From assembly GCA_937990185.1 (NCBI GenBank), contig CALKBI010000055.1, forward strand, positions 1 to 64,000: a DNA stretch of 64,000 nt, given 5' to 3'. Below are positions 29,624-39,341 of this stretch, in pieces. Source of the stretch: an uncultured Neomegalonema sp. Its GTDB lineage: Bacteria > Pseudomonadota > Alphaproteobacteria > Rhodobacterales > Rhodobacteraceae. The notes beneath the pieces were generated by a model. It made no database searches. It worked only from the letters and a program-made list of their open reading frames with translations, and was not told where the DNA came from. A program made the translations under genes and the position numbers. Every line of letters begins with the position of its first letter. Positions within the stretch are counted from its first letter, which is position 1.

Positions 29624-30502
29624 TCAGGCTTTCAAGTGATCTACGAGTTCAGGGATAACCCCATCGGGGCGTGCTGCGGCTGCGGATTCGTAAAGTGCCT
29701 TAACCGCATCTGCGATTGTATGGTCCGCTCCGGCTGCCTTAGCCATCCCGGTATAATAACCGAAGTCTTTGCGCGCGTTGGCAAGAGCGAAACGAAACGA
29801 CGTATCGTCGCCGCTTTCCATGTAGGGGCGCATACGGTCAAGGATAACGCTTTTGCCGCCTCCCGCCGCAAGCACATCCATGAAGGCATTCATCTCAATG
29901 CCAGACCGAGCGGCACAGTTGAACGTCTCTGCCATCACCGCCGCAAATCCGAGTGAGACATAATTGTGCAGCAGCTTAGCCGCATGGCCCGCACCAATAG
30001 GACCGACATGCGTGATGCTCTCACCAAATGCCTGAAGGAGCGGAAGAGTATTTTGAAAGGCCGCTTCATCAGCCCCGACAATCAGGCCAAGCCTGCCCTC
30101 CGCGGCTTCTTTCGGCGTGCGTGTCATAGGGCTGTCAAGGAACACCGCGCCTTTGTCTGACAACTGCGCGGCGATGGCTTTTGAGGTTTCCGGCAGTGAC
30201 GTAGAACAATCTATGACCGTCATGCCTTGCTGGATATGCGGCATTGCCTCGGCCATAATGCCTTCAACTTCGGGTGCGCCGGTGACGCAAAGGATCAGGG
30301 TATCTGATGCTTGGGTCAGCGAAGCAATATCGGCATGACCGATACCGCCCGCATCAATCAGCGAAGCCGTCGCCGCATTGCCCGGACGTTCAAGAAAGCC
30401 AAGCGCATGACCCGCCCGAAGGACACTGGCGGCAATGCCACTGCCCATCATTCCGACGCCGATCATACCAATGCAGTTTGTCACTCCACGCCTCCCAAAC
30501 AT
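29624..30502 (-). CDS. NAD(P)-dependent oxidoreductase, beta-hydroxyacid dehydrogenase family
   Basis: GMIGVGMMGSGIAASVLRAGH; LDSPMTRTPKEAAEGRLGLIVG; GAGHAAKLLHNYV. Confidence 0.88.
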   Translation of the reverse strand: MFGRRGVTNCIGMIGVGMMGSGIAASVLRAGHALGFLERPGNAATASLIDAGGIGHADIASLTQASDTLILCVTGAPEVEGIMAEAMPHIQQGMTVIDCSTSLPETSKAIAAQLSDKGAVFLDSPMTRTPKEAAEGRLGLIVGADEAAFQNTLPLLQAFGESITHVGPIGAGHAAKLLHNYVSLGFAAVMAETFNCAARSGIEMNAFMDVLAAGGGKSVILDRMRPYMESGDDTSFRFALANARKDFGYYTGMAKAAGADHTIADAVKALYESAAAARPDGVIPELVDHLKA

Positions 30503-31938
30503 ACGTATTTAAGTTCCATGTAATCATCGAGGCCGTAATGTGATCCTTCGCGGCCCACGCCGGATTCTTTGACACCGCCGAACGGGGCCACTTCGGTCGA
30601 GATGAGACCGGTGTTTAGGCCAACGATGCCGTATTCTAAGGCTTCCGAGACGCGCCACGAGCGGGCAATATCTTTGGTGTAGTAATAGCAGGCCAGGCCA
30701 AATTCTGTGTCATTAGCCATTTTAATCGCTTGTTTTTCGGTCTTGAACCGGATGAGTGCAGCGAGTGGGCCGAAGGTTTCTTCTTTTGCCACTTTAGACG
30801 ATTGCGGTGCATCGACGATGATTGTTGGTGGGAAGAACGACCCGCCGAGTTTCTTATCGCGTTTACCGCCCAGAACAACTTTGCCGCCCTTTTCTAGCGC
30901 ATCGGCAATATGTTCTTCTACCTTTTCCACGCCCGCCATATCAATCATTGGGCCGATCTGAACACCGGCCTTCATCCCATCGCCCATCGTGAGTTTTTTG
31001 ACGGCAGATTTCAGCTTACGGGCAAAGGCATCATACACTTTGTCATGGACATATATGCGGTTTGCACAGACACAAGTTTGTCCGGCATTGCGGAATTTTG
31101 AAATGATGCAGCCCTCAACTGCTGCGTCGATATCGGCGTCTTCAAACACGATGAAAGGCGCATTGCCGCCAAGCTCCATAGAGACTTTTTTGACTGTCGC
31201 AGCACATTGTTCGAGCAGAACTTTGCCGACTTCCGTAGAGCCGGTGAAGGTGAGCTTTCGCACAATCGGGTTTGATGTCAGTTCTGCGCCGATCACACGG
31301 GCGGAGCCGTTGACGACATTAATCACACCCTTTGGCACACCAGCACGTTCGGCAAGCTCGGCCATTGCAAGAGCCGTAAACGGTGTCGCGGAAGCTGGCT
31401 TGATCACAATCGTACACCCGGCGGCCAAGGCCGCACCGACTTTACGAGCGATCATCGCGCATGGGAAATTCCATGGCGTAATCGCCGCGACCACGCCGAC
31501 CGGCTGCTTCAACACCATGATCCGTTTATCAGCGGAAGTCGCAGGGATGATATCGCCATATGCGCGCTTTGCTTCTTCGGCAAACCATTCAAGGAAGGAT
31601 GCGCCGTATGCGATTTCGCCGATGCCTTCAGCGAGTGGCTTGCCCTGCTCGGTCGTGAGAATTTTACCGAGGTCGTTTTGATGCTCGATACAAAGGTCGA
31701 ACCATCTCCGCAAAATTCCCGCGCGGGTCTTTGCATCTGTGGCGCGCCAAGCCGGAAGTGCAGCATTCGCAGCATCAACCGCCGCCCTACATTCCTCGGT
31801 AGAAATTGACGGCACAGAGCCGATCTTTTTACCCGTCGCAGGGTTCGTTACGATGATCTTCGCACCGTCGGCGGCTTTGGCCCACTCGCCGTTAATGTAG
31901 TTTTCCTGACGAAAGAGCGATTTGTCGCTGATGTTCAC
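30481..31938 (-). CDS. gabD: NAD(P)-dependent succinate-semialdehyde dehydrogenase
   Basis: 485 aa; ITPWNFPCAMIARKVGAALAAGCT, FTGSTEVGK, MELGGNAPFIVFEDADID, GQTCVCANRIYV. Confidence 0.9.
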   Translation of the reverse strand: MNISDKSLFRQENYINGEWAKAADGAKIIVTNPATGKKIGSVPSISTEECRAAVDAANAALPAWRATDAKTRAGILRRWFDLCIEHQNDLGKILTTEQGKPLAEGIGEIAYGASFLEWFAEEAKRAYGDIIPATSADKRIMVLKQPVGVVAAITPWNFPCAMIARKVGAALAAGCTIVIKPASATPFTALAMAELAERAGVPKGVINVVNGSARVIGAELTSNPIVRKLTFTGSTEVGKVLLEQCAATVKKVSMELGGNAPFIVFEDADIDAAVEGCIISKFRNAGQTCVCANRIYVHDKVYDAFARKLKSAVKKLTMGDGMKAGVQIGPMIDMAGVEKVEEHIADALEKGGKVVLGGKRDKKLGGSFFPPTIIVDAPQSSKVAKEETFGPLAALIRFKTEKQAIKMANDTEFGLACYYYTKDIARSWRVSEALEYGIVGLNTGLISTEVAPFGGVKESGVGREGSHYGLDDYMELKYVCLGGVE

Positions 31939-32033
31939 GAGGCTATCTCCGGTAAAAATATTATTTGCCCCCTTTGTACGGGTGCGAGGCGCGCTTGCAA
32001 GAAAGGATGTTAATCTGCGGCCTATTGGTCCGA

Positions 32034-32534
32034 TTAAAGGGGTAGCTCGGTTGTTGTTTTTATTTGTTCCATGCTCATCAATGAGGTGACATTGAAGATA
32101 CTCACATCCGTAATCAAGGCTTGATAGAATGTATCAAAGGCTTTTGCATCGGCGACTTGCACTTTGAGGATGTAATCTATTTCACCTGCGAGCCGATGAG
32201 CGGAAACGATTTCAGGGTGTTTATTCACCGCCGCAACAAATTTCTCCAGCCAATCCTTTTCATGCTGTGACGTCTTAACAAGAACATAGAACGTAGAGCC
32301 GAGTCCGACGGCCTCTGGGTTAACTATGGCAACGGTCTTTTCGATGATCCCTGCTTCGCGCATTTTGCGAATACGGTTCCAAACCGGTGTCTTCGATGAT
32401 CCTACCTTTTTGGCAACATCATCCAGAGCAGCGGTGGCGTCTCGCTGGAGTTCAATTAGGATTTTACGGTCGAGGTCATCCACAAGATTGTCTTTCCGTT
32501 TTAGTGATTGAAGGTAGAATATCGTCCCAATCAA
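32034..32534 (-). CDS. Lrp/AsnC family transcriptional regulator
   Basis: LDRKILIELQRDATAALDDVAKKVGSSKTPVWNRIRKMREAGII plus RAM domain. Start may be an internal GTG near 32483. Confidence 0.88.
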   Translation of the reverse strand: MIGTIFYLQSLKRKDNLVDDLDRKILIELQRDATAALDDVAKKVGSSKTPVWNRIRKMREAGIIEKTVAIVNPEAVGLGSTFYVLVKTSQHEKDWLEKFVAAVNKHPEIVSAHRLAGEIDYILKVQVADAKAFDTFYQALITDVSIFNVTSLMSMEQIKTTTELPL

Positions 32535-32631
32535 AAGATCACAACAGGATTTAATTCCTTATCGCTTTGATTTGGCTAGGCGTTTGAAGGAAATTATCCT
32601 ACCTAATCGCTTGAATACGTGGAGGACTGGT

Positions 32632-34041
32632 ATGCGTCATTTTCCTATTTTCTGCGACCTTCGCGCCCGGCGGGTGATCGTTTGCGGTGCGACTGAAACC
32701 GCTGTGGCAAAGCTGCGCCTGATCCTGAAGACCGAGGCGCGCGTGACTGTTTTTGGGGATGACCCCCATGAACAAATTGTTCGGTGGGCCGGTGAAGATC
32801 AGCTTACGTTAATTCAACGCCCATTAGAGCGCGGTGATGCGCTGTGTGCAGCGTTAGTCTATGGCGCAACCGAAGATCCCGTGGAAGACGCACGAATTGC
32901 TGAGCTTGGCAGAGCGTGCGGTGCCCTCGTCAATATTGTCGATAACCTTGAAGACAGTGATTTTATCACACCGGCAATCGTTGATCGTGATCCGGTTACT
33001 GTTGCGATCGGAACCGAAGGGGCCGCGCCTGTGCTTGCGCGCCGGATCAAGGCAATGAACGAGGAGAACCTTTCAGGTGATCTCGGGACATTGGCTCGCA
33101 TCGGTCAATCTTTTCGTCATCGCGCCGAAACGTTGCCCATGGGCCGTGTGCGGCGCGCGTTTTGGTCGAGATATTACGATGATGTCGGCCCGCGTGTTCT
33201 TGCCGAACATGGAGAGGTTGCTCTTGTTGGAGCGCTCGAAACTCTGCTTGATGACGCCGTGAATAAATCTTCTGAGCCGGGCCGTGTTGCGCTGATCGGT
33301 GCGGGTCCGGGTGATCCTGAACTGTTGACGCTCAAAGCGCGCCGTATGTTGCATGAAGCTGATGTGGTCATTCATGATCGGCTTGTCGCACCTTCGGTCC
33401 TTGAATTGGCCCGCCGTGAAGCGATTGTCATCGAAGTCGGAAAAACACCGAACGGCGAAAGCTGGAAGCAAGACGACATCAATGCGTTGATGGTCGAGCA
33501 TGCGAGCGGAGGTGCTCATATCGCGCGCTTGAAATCCGGTGATCCGGGCATGTTTGGTCGCCTTGACGAAGAAATGGATGCACTGGACGCCGCGGGTATC
33601 GCGTTTGAGATTATCCCCGGCATCACCTCGGCTATGGCCGCCGCCGCTAGTATCAAAGTGTCTTTGACCCGTCGTGGTCGCAATAAATCTGTGCAGTTCA
33701 TAACCGGACATGACGTGAAAGGTTTTGCTGAACATGATTGGCGCAGCCTGACAATACCGGGGGCGACTGCGGCATTTTACATGGGCGTTCGTGCCGCGCG
33801 ATTTGTGCAAGGGCGAATGCTGATGCATGGCGCGGACCCTGACACGCCTGTCACCGCTGTTGAGAATGCTTCACGCCCAGACCAGAAGATCGTCTCAACG
33901 ACGCTGGAAGCACTGCCCGATACGCTAAAAAGCGCTGGCATAACCGGACCGGCGATTCTTTTCATCGGCCTTTCTCCGCGCGAAGCAATGGATGCCGCCG
34001 AAACCCTATCCGCCCAAACAAACCTGCAGGAAGCGTTATAA
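32632..34041 (+). CDS. cysG: Siroheme synthase CysG
   Basis: GGAGG RBS before the ATG at 32632; N-terminal dehydrogenase/ferrochelatase domain and SUMT domain (VALIGAGPGDPELLTLKARRMLHEADVVIHDRLV; KSGDPGMFGR). Confidence 0.93.
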   Translation: MRHFPIFCDLRARRVIVCGATETAVAKLRLILKTEARVTVFGDDPHEQIVRWAGEDQLTLIQRPLERGDALCAALVYGATEDPVEDARIAELGRACGALVNIVDNLEDSDFITPAIVDRDPVTVAIGTEGAAPVLARRIKAMNEENLSGDLGTLARIGQSFRHRAETLPMGRVRRAFWSRYYDDVGPRVLAEHGEVALVGALETLLDDAVNKSSEPGRVALIGAGPGDPELLTLKARRMLHEADVVIHDRLVAPSVLELARREAIVIEVGKTPNGESWKQDDINALMVEHASGGAHIARLKSGDPGMFGRLDEEMDALDAAGIAFEIIPGITSAMAAAASIKVSLTRRGRNKSVQFITGHDVKGFAEHDWRSLTIPGATAAFYMGVRAARFVQGRMLMHGADPDTPVTAVENASRPDQKIVSTTLEALPDTLKSAGITGPAILFIGLSPREAMDAAETLSAQTNLQEAL

Positions 34042-34385
34042 TGGCCAAGTTATTTAAGCCCAAAATTATCTCAGCAAATGACCTGTTAGCGGGTGATGTT
34101 GTCTACATGAATTCCGGCTATGGCTGGACCCGTAAACTGGCTGAAGCCGCCATCGCGCATGATGAAAACGCCGCCGATGCTTTGCTGGAAAAAGCCGAGC
34201 CTCAGCAAGATAAAGTCGTTGGTCCCTATCTCGCGGATGTTGCGCTGGATGATGACGGGCGCCCCTTCCCAACGCATTTTCGAGAAAAATTCCGCACGCG
34301 CGGCCCCTCGAACCGAGTTGACCTTGGCAAGCAAGCCACCAACCCCGAACGCCGCGAACCGCTCGCCGCTTCAGGAGGTATTTGA
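34041..34385 (+). CDS. DUF2849 domain-containing protein
   Basis: ATG overlaps the cysG stop; position between cysG and cysI; DVVYMNSGYGWTRKLAEAAIAHDENAADALLE. Confidence 0.82.
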   Translation: MAKLFKPKIISANDLLAGDVVYMNSGYGWTRKLAEAAIAHDENAADALLEKAEPQQDKVVGPYLADVALDDDGRPFPTHFREKFRTRGPSNRVDLGKQATNPERREPLAASGGI

Positions 34386-34387
34386 TT

Positions 34388-36058
34388 ATGTATCGCTATG
34401 ATGAGTTTGATGCTGCTTATGTCAAAAACCGCGTAAAGAATTTTCGCGAACAAGTGAACCGCCGGATTGACGGGTCGCTTACCGAAGATGAGTTCAAACC
34501 TCTACGCCTGATGAACGGCCTCTATTTGCAGCTCCATGCCTATATGTTGCGTGTGGCTATTCCATATGGAACTTTGAACAGTCGCCAGATGCGGACACTC
34601 GCGATGATCGCGACGAAATATGACAAGGGATATGGTCATCTGACCACACGGCAAAATATTCAATATAATTGGCCTGCGCTAAAAGATGTGCCGGATATTC
34701 TCGATGATCTTGCAGATGTCGAAATGCATGCCATTCAAACGAGCGGTAACTGTATTCGCAATGTGACGGCGGACCATTTTGCCGGAGCTGCGGCAGATGA
34801 AATTGAAGACCCTCGCCCGACCGCCGAAATCGTGCGCCAATGGTCGACTGAGCATCCTGAATTTTTGTACTTACCACGAAAGTTCAAGGTTGCGGTCACC
34901 GGCTCGCCGAATGATCGTGCGGTGACAAAGGCGCATGACATTGGTCTGCGGATGCTTCGCAATAACGCCGGCGAACCGGGCTATGAAGTGATTGTCGGTG
35001 GTGGCCTTGGCCGTTCGCCTTTCGTCGGAAAGGTGGTGCGCGACTTTCTGCCGAAAGCTGATCTGCTGCCTTATCTGGAGGCGATCCTTCGGGTCTATAA
35101 CCTGCAAGGACGGCGGGATAATAAATATAAGGCTCGGATTAAAATTCTTGTCCATGAGACGGGAACTGATGAACTGCGCGCGATGATCGAGGAAGAATTC
35201 GCGAAGATGGACGGGCCTTCTATCGCGCTTGATCCAAGCGAAATTGAGCGGATCGAAAATTATTTTGCGCCGCCGCAATTTTCTGATCTTCCTGCAGAGT
35301 CAGTGGCTCTGTCTGCTGCGAAAGCAGCGGACGCAGAATTTGCGACATGGGTTGATGTCAACACCGATGCCCATAAGCAATCCGGTTATACGATTGTCAC
35401 CGTCTCGGCCAAAGCGATTGGTGAGGCTCCCGGTGATCTGACCACCGCTCAGATGAATGTGATTGCTGATCTCGCCGAACAATACAGCCACGATGAGTTG
35501 CGGATTTCCCATGAGCAGAACGCAATCCTGCCTCACGTCAAACTCGACGACCTGCCCGCTGTTCATGCAGCGCTGGTTGAGGCTGGTCTGGCAACAGCAA
35601 ATGCGAACTTAATCTCAGATATTATCGCTTGTCCGGGGCTTGATTATTGTGCGCTGGCGACAGCGCGCTCAATCCCTGTTGCGCAAGATATTCAACGGCG
35701 GTTTTCTGATCCCGTACGCGCAAAGGCTATTGGGGAATTCAAGATCAAAATTTCCGGTTGTATCAATGCCTGCGGCCATCACCATGTTGGTCATGTTGGT
35801 ATTCTGGGCCTCGAAAAAGCGGGCATTGAGAATTATCAAATCACCCTCGGCGGAGATCATACAGAGACGACCGCAATCGGTGATCGCGCCGGTCCGGGTT
35901 TCAGCTTTGAACAAGTCGGCCCAGCGATTGAACGTCTGGTCGATGCGTATATCAGTCTGCGCGCGGATGAGAGTGAGCGGTTTATCGACACCTATCGCCG
36001 CCTTGGGTTGGAGCCTTTCAAAGCCGCACTCTATAATGAAGAGAAGGAAGCCGCATAA
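34388..36058 (+). CDS. cysI: Nitrite/sulfite reductase hemoprotein (CysI-like)
   Basis: TRQNIQYNWP; ACPGLDYCALA and ISGCINACGHHHVGHVGILG siroheme/4Fe-4S motifs. Confidence 0.9.
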   Translation: MYRYDEFDAAYVKNRVKNFREQVNRRIDGSLTEDEFKPLRLMNGLYLQLHAYMLRVAIPYGTLNSRQMRTLAMIATKYDKGYGHLTTRQNIQYNWPALKDVPDILDDLADVEMHAIQTSGNCIRNVTADHFAGAAADEIEDPRPTAEIVRQWSTEHPEFLYLPRKFKVAVTGSPNDRAVTKAHDIGLRMLRNNAGEPGYEVIVGGGLGRSPFVGKVVRDFLPKADLLPYLEAILRVYNLQGRRDNKYKARIKILVHETGTDELRAMIEEEFAKMDGPSIALDPSEIERIENYFAPPQFSDLPAESVALSAAKAADAEFATWVDVNTDAHKQSGYTIVTVSAKAIGEAPGDLTTAQMNVIADLAEQYSHDELRISHEQNAILPHVKLDDLPAVHAALVEAGLATANANLISDIIACPGLDYCALATARSIPVAQDIQRRFSDPVRAKAIGEFKIKISGCINACGHHHVGHVGILGLEKAGIENYQITLGGDHTETTAIGDRAGPGFSFEQVGPAIERLVDAYISLRADESERFIDTYRRLGLEPFKAALYNEEKEAA

Positions 36059-36468
36059 TGCCGCTCGTCACCAAACAAGGCTTTCAACCAACACCTGAGA
36101 TCACCTACGTTTTGGTCGAAGAGATCGGAGCGGCAAACCAAGCATCGCTGGCCGTGAGCGTACCAAGCGACACGGATGCGGCAGTGCTCGCTCCTCATCT
36201 GGAAAAGATTGCCTTGATCGGAATCGATTTTCCGAGCTTTGCCGATGGGCGGGGGTTTAGTATCGCGCTGCGTCTGCGGCGTCTCGGATTTGAAGGCGAG
36301 TTACGCGCGCGCGGGTATTTAATTTCTGATCAATACCCTCACGCGATGGCCTGTGGCTTTGATACGGTCGAAATCGACGATGAAATGGCGGAACGTCAAC
36401 CTTATGAACAATGGAAGGCGGCGACTGAAAAAGTGCTGCCGCCTTATCGCGTCAAAAGAGCGGGATAG
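36058..36468 (+). CDS. DUF934 domain-containing protein
   Basis: ATG overlaps the cysI stop; FPSFADGRGFSIALRLRRLGFEGELRARGYLISDQYPHAMACGFDTVEI. Confidence 0.88.
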   Translation: MPLVTKQGFQPTPEITYVLVEEIGAANQASLAVSVPSDTDAAVLAPHLEKIALIGIDFPSFADGRGFSIALRLRRLGFEGELRARGYLISDQYPHAMACGFDTVEIDDEMAERQPYEQWKAATEKVLPPYRVKRAG

Positions 36469-36480
36469 TCGCCGCTCCGA

Positions 36481-37233
36481 TTACTCCGCCCGCGATGGCG
36501 CGGCATCAAGCACTTTGAGCGTTGCTTCCGTATATTGCTTTTCCTCGACTTGAAGCGTCGCTTTTTGCGTGGCTTCAAGTGCAGCCAGTGCATTTCTCAT
36601 ACGCTCTGCGAGGCCGATGACTTTTGACGGGTCGGCGGCTTCTTTTTCCAATTCATCAAGCAATGCACTGCGCTGTTCCAAATGCTTTGCTTTCAACTCT
36701 GATACGCGCTTTTCGTAAGTATCCTGTAGCGCCAACAACAAACGGCTTGTTTCGGTTTCAGATTGAAAACCTAACTCAGCCTGAGGTGCATTGGGATCAA
36801 TCACGGCAAAAGTCTCTGGCGCGCCCAAAGGTTGGGAGAGATCAGTTTCTTGAGTTGTGCCTTGTTCAACAGGCGCGGAAGGTTCTGGCGTCGCTGGCTG
36901 AAAAGGAATTGTCTCGAGTGCAACCGGCACAGGGGGCGGAGCGGTATTTTCAAAACTTTCCGAAATCGTCCCTGTCTCCGTGACCGATTGATACCCGCTG
37001 GCATCAAAATTAGTTTGGTCATAGGCCGAGTAAGCCGGCACAGGATTTATCGATTCAATCTGACCAACACTCTGAGGTTGAATATTGGATAAGCCGGAGA
37101 CACCGGCCCCCTGCGATGTGGATTCCGATGGAGAAACGCCACTTGGCTGTTCATATGTTGCGAAGTTTTGAGCGAAAACCGCGCCACCATTGGTGACCGC
37201 AATCATCATAGCAATTTGGATAACTCTGATCAT
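36481..37233 (-). CDS. Hypothetical exported protein, low-complexity N-half, coiled-coil C-terminus
   Basis: 250 aa; signal peptide MIRVIQIAMMIAVTNGGAVFAQ; Pro/Gln/Ser/Thr-rich middle; C-terminal charged helix. Confidence 0.65.
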   Translation of the reverse strand: MIRVIQIAMMIAVTNGGAVFAQNFATYEQPSGVSPSESTSQGAGVSGLSNIQPQSVGQIESINPVPAYSAYDQTNFDASGYQSVTETGTISESFENTAPPPVPVALETIPFQPATPEPSAPVEQGTTQETDLSQPLGAPETFAVIDPNAPQAELGFQSETETSRLLLALQDTYEKRVSELKAKHLEQRSALLDELEKEAADPSKVIGLAERMRNALAALEATQKATLQVEEKQYTEATLKVLDAAPSRAE

Positions 37234-37299
37234 TTTTGTTCCTCACACACCATCCGACAACCAGTATCGTGATCACGAGAAAAAGGCCAAATTTTAACG

Positions 37300-38004
37300 T
37301 TATTTTTGCGGCCTAACCCACGGATTATTAAACACAGCTTCCGGGTTCGGCATTTCCGGCCAATTTCGAGGTTTTCCTTTGAGAGACATAATCGCCATTA
37401 TTGCGATGACACCGACGACAAATCCACCGATATGCGCCCAATAAGCGACACCGCCCCCATCGTCGCCAAGGCTGCCGAAACCGTCGAAGACTTGCAGTCC
37501 AATCCAAGCCCCTAAGACGACAAATGCCGGTAAGCTAACCAACATGAAAAAGGCGAAAACATCCACTTTGGCCTTCGGGAATAAGATCAAGTACCCTCCC
37601 ATTAAACCGGCAATCGCGCCCGATGCTCCGAGATTATGAACCACAGATGATGGATCAACAGCGATTTGGGCAAAGGTCGCGCCGAGGCCACAAAAGATAT
37701 AGAAAACCAGTAATCCGAAATGGCCCAAATAATCCTCAAGATTATCGCCAAAGATAAAGAGAAACAGCATGTTTCCCGCAAGGTGCATAAATCCCGCGTG
37801 CATAAACATTGATGTCAAAAACGTATAAGGCTCCTCACCCGCCATGACCTGTATCGGGACGAGAGCATAGTCTTGATAGACCGCCCAAATCTCTTGTTCC
37901 GTATTCAGACCATAACTCAGCCAAACCAGAATATTGATCGCGATGAGCGAGTAACTGACATAAGGCGTGATATTAGACGGGTTATGATCTCTAATCGGAA
38001 ACAT
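37300..38004 (-). CDS. Rhomboid family intramembrane serine protease
   Basis: MHAGFMHLAGNMLFLFIFGDNLED; GASGAIAGLMGGY; HIGGFVVG. Confidence 0.93.
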   Translation of the reverse strand: MFPIRDHNPSNITPYVSYSLIAINILVWLSYGLNTEQEIWAVYQDYALVPIQVMAGEEPYTFLTSMFMHAGFMHLAGNMLFLFIFGDNLEDYLGHFGLLVFYIFCGLGATFAQIAVDPSSVVHNLGASGAIAGLMGGYLILFPKAKVDVFAFFMLVSLPAFVVLGAWIGLQVFDGFGSLGDDGGGVAYWAHIGGFVVGVIAIMAIMSLKGKPRNWPEMPNPEAVFNNPWVRPQK

Positions 38005-38035
38005 GGGTAAGCCTTAGTTTGCCAGCAGCAATAAG

Positions 38036-38083
38036 TTGGTTCAAAAATATACCTTACCGTATGGAGTGAGATTTTGGAACCAA
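38036..38083. repeat. 13-nt near-perfect inverted repeat in the rhomboid/esterase divergent region
   Basis: TTGGTTCAAAAAT (38036-38048) pairs with ATTTTGGAACCAA (38071-38083), one mismatch; 22-nt loop contains ATAC...GTAT. Confidence 0.8.
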
Positions 38084-38241
38084 GGGCATATTGTGCGTTT
38101 TCTTTCACTGAAAAATTTTCCAATTATCAGTGCATAGCCCGCAGGTGTACGCGCCACAAAGCGTCGGCTAAACACGGGCGTTTGATCTCGGTATTCTGAT
38201 AACTGGGGTATGACTTTCGAAAATGGATTTAGGAGGCATAT

Positions 38242-39054
38242 ATGCGTGCGCTTGCTTTTGGTTTGATGATGCTTGTTTTTCCGGCTCATGCGCAGGATTG
38301 CGGTGGGGCGAAAAATCCGTGTCAGGTCGAAGGCGGCTCGTACCATATTATGATACCCGAAGGCGGCGCAGTCTCGGGAACAGTCATGCATCTGCATGGC
38401 GCGGGGGCCAGCGGTAAAGGCACGCTGAAGGCGGGCGTTGCTAAACAGGCGATAAATCGCGGGTATGCTTTTATCGGTCCGAATGGCATTCATCCTGAAC
38501 GAACGCGCTTCAAGAAAAACTGGTCGGTGCGCGCAAACGGAAGCACGTTTGTCCGCGACGATATTGCTTTTCTCGAACGGGTGCTTGCGGATGCAGAAGC
38601 GCGTCATGGCGCACCGCGAGATAACGTCCTCCTCAGCGGCTTTTCCCGTGGCGGATCGATGGTCTGGGATATCGCTTGTTATGCGCCCGATATGGCAACA
38701 GCCTTTGCACCGATTGCCGGGGCCTTCTGGGATGACCTGCCTGAAGATTGCGAACGGCCAGTTGACCTGTTTCACACACATGGCTGGGACGATAGGACGG
38801 TTCCGCTAGAGGGACGTTCCTTTCGCGGTGGGGAAGTTGTGCAAGGCGATGTATGGGCTTCGCTGTTCGTCTTGCGAAAGGTCAATGGCTGCGCGGCGCG
38901 GCAACCGGAGCGCTCGGCAATCAAGGGCGATAGATGGTGGCGGTATTGGACAGACTGTGCCGCCGGATCGATTACTTTGATGCTTCACTCCGGCAAGCAT
39001 GGACCACCAAAAGGATGGTCGGTTGATGTTTTTGAATGGTTTGAAGGACTTTAG
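38242..39054 (+). CDS. Exported esterase / polyhydroxybutyrate depolymerase-like alpha/beta hydrolase
   Basis: Signal peptide; VMHLHGAGASGKGTL; GFSRGGSMVWDIACYAPD; THGWDDRTVP. Confidence 0.82.
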   Translation: MRALAFGLMMLVFPAHAQDCGGAKNPCQVEGGSYHIMIPEGGAVSGTVMHLHGAGASGKGTLKAGVAKQAINRGYAFIGPNGIHPERTRFKKNWSVRANGSTFVRDDIAFLERVLADAEARHGAPRDNVLLSGFSRGGSMVWDIACYAPDMATAFAPIAGAFWDDLPEDCERPVDLFHTHGWDDRTVPLEGRSFRGGEVVQGDVWASLFVLRKVNGCAARQPERSAIKGDRWWRYWTDCAAGSITLMLHSGKHGPPKGWSVDVFEWFEGL

Positions 39055-39209
39055 AGGACATATTCCCCGCTCGCGCGGGGCTGCGAAAGCATCATTTCAA
39101 GAGTTTTGAAGGGCGGCCCTACGTCTTTTTGCGGTTTTGCAAGGGTTTTGCGAGACTTTTCAATCCCCATATTCCCCCCTATAGTCATTGCTTAATATCG
39201 GGGAGTTCT

Positions 39210-39341
39210 ATGGGACCGTCCACAACACGTACACTCGCATTCGTTGCCCTCAGCTTGTTATTGCTGACATCATCCTGTGCGACTTTGTTCTCGACATCAT
39301 CATACGCTGATGACTCGGAAAGTATTGTTTTTAATGAGTAA
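39210..39341 (+). CDS. Short predicted lipoprotein
   Basis: 43 aa: MGPSTTRTLAFVALSLLLLTSSCATLFSTSSYADDSESIVFNE; lipobox LTSSC; overlaps the next ATG by 8 nt; GGGGAG upstream. Confidence 0.55.
   Translation: MGPSTTRTLAFVALSLLLLTSSCATLFSTSSYADDSESIVFNE

Noticed and set aside
38242-38417. PHB depolymerase-like protein as evidence of a PHB granule locus
   Set aside because: No phaA/B/C/P genes nearby; the substrate cannot be assigned from sequence alone.
39065-39080. CCCCGC-TCGC-GCGGGG as an intrinsic terminator after the esterase gene
   Set aside because: Stem is good but no T-tract follows, so it is left uncalled.
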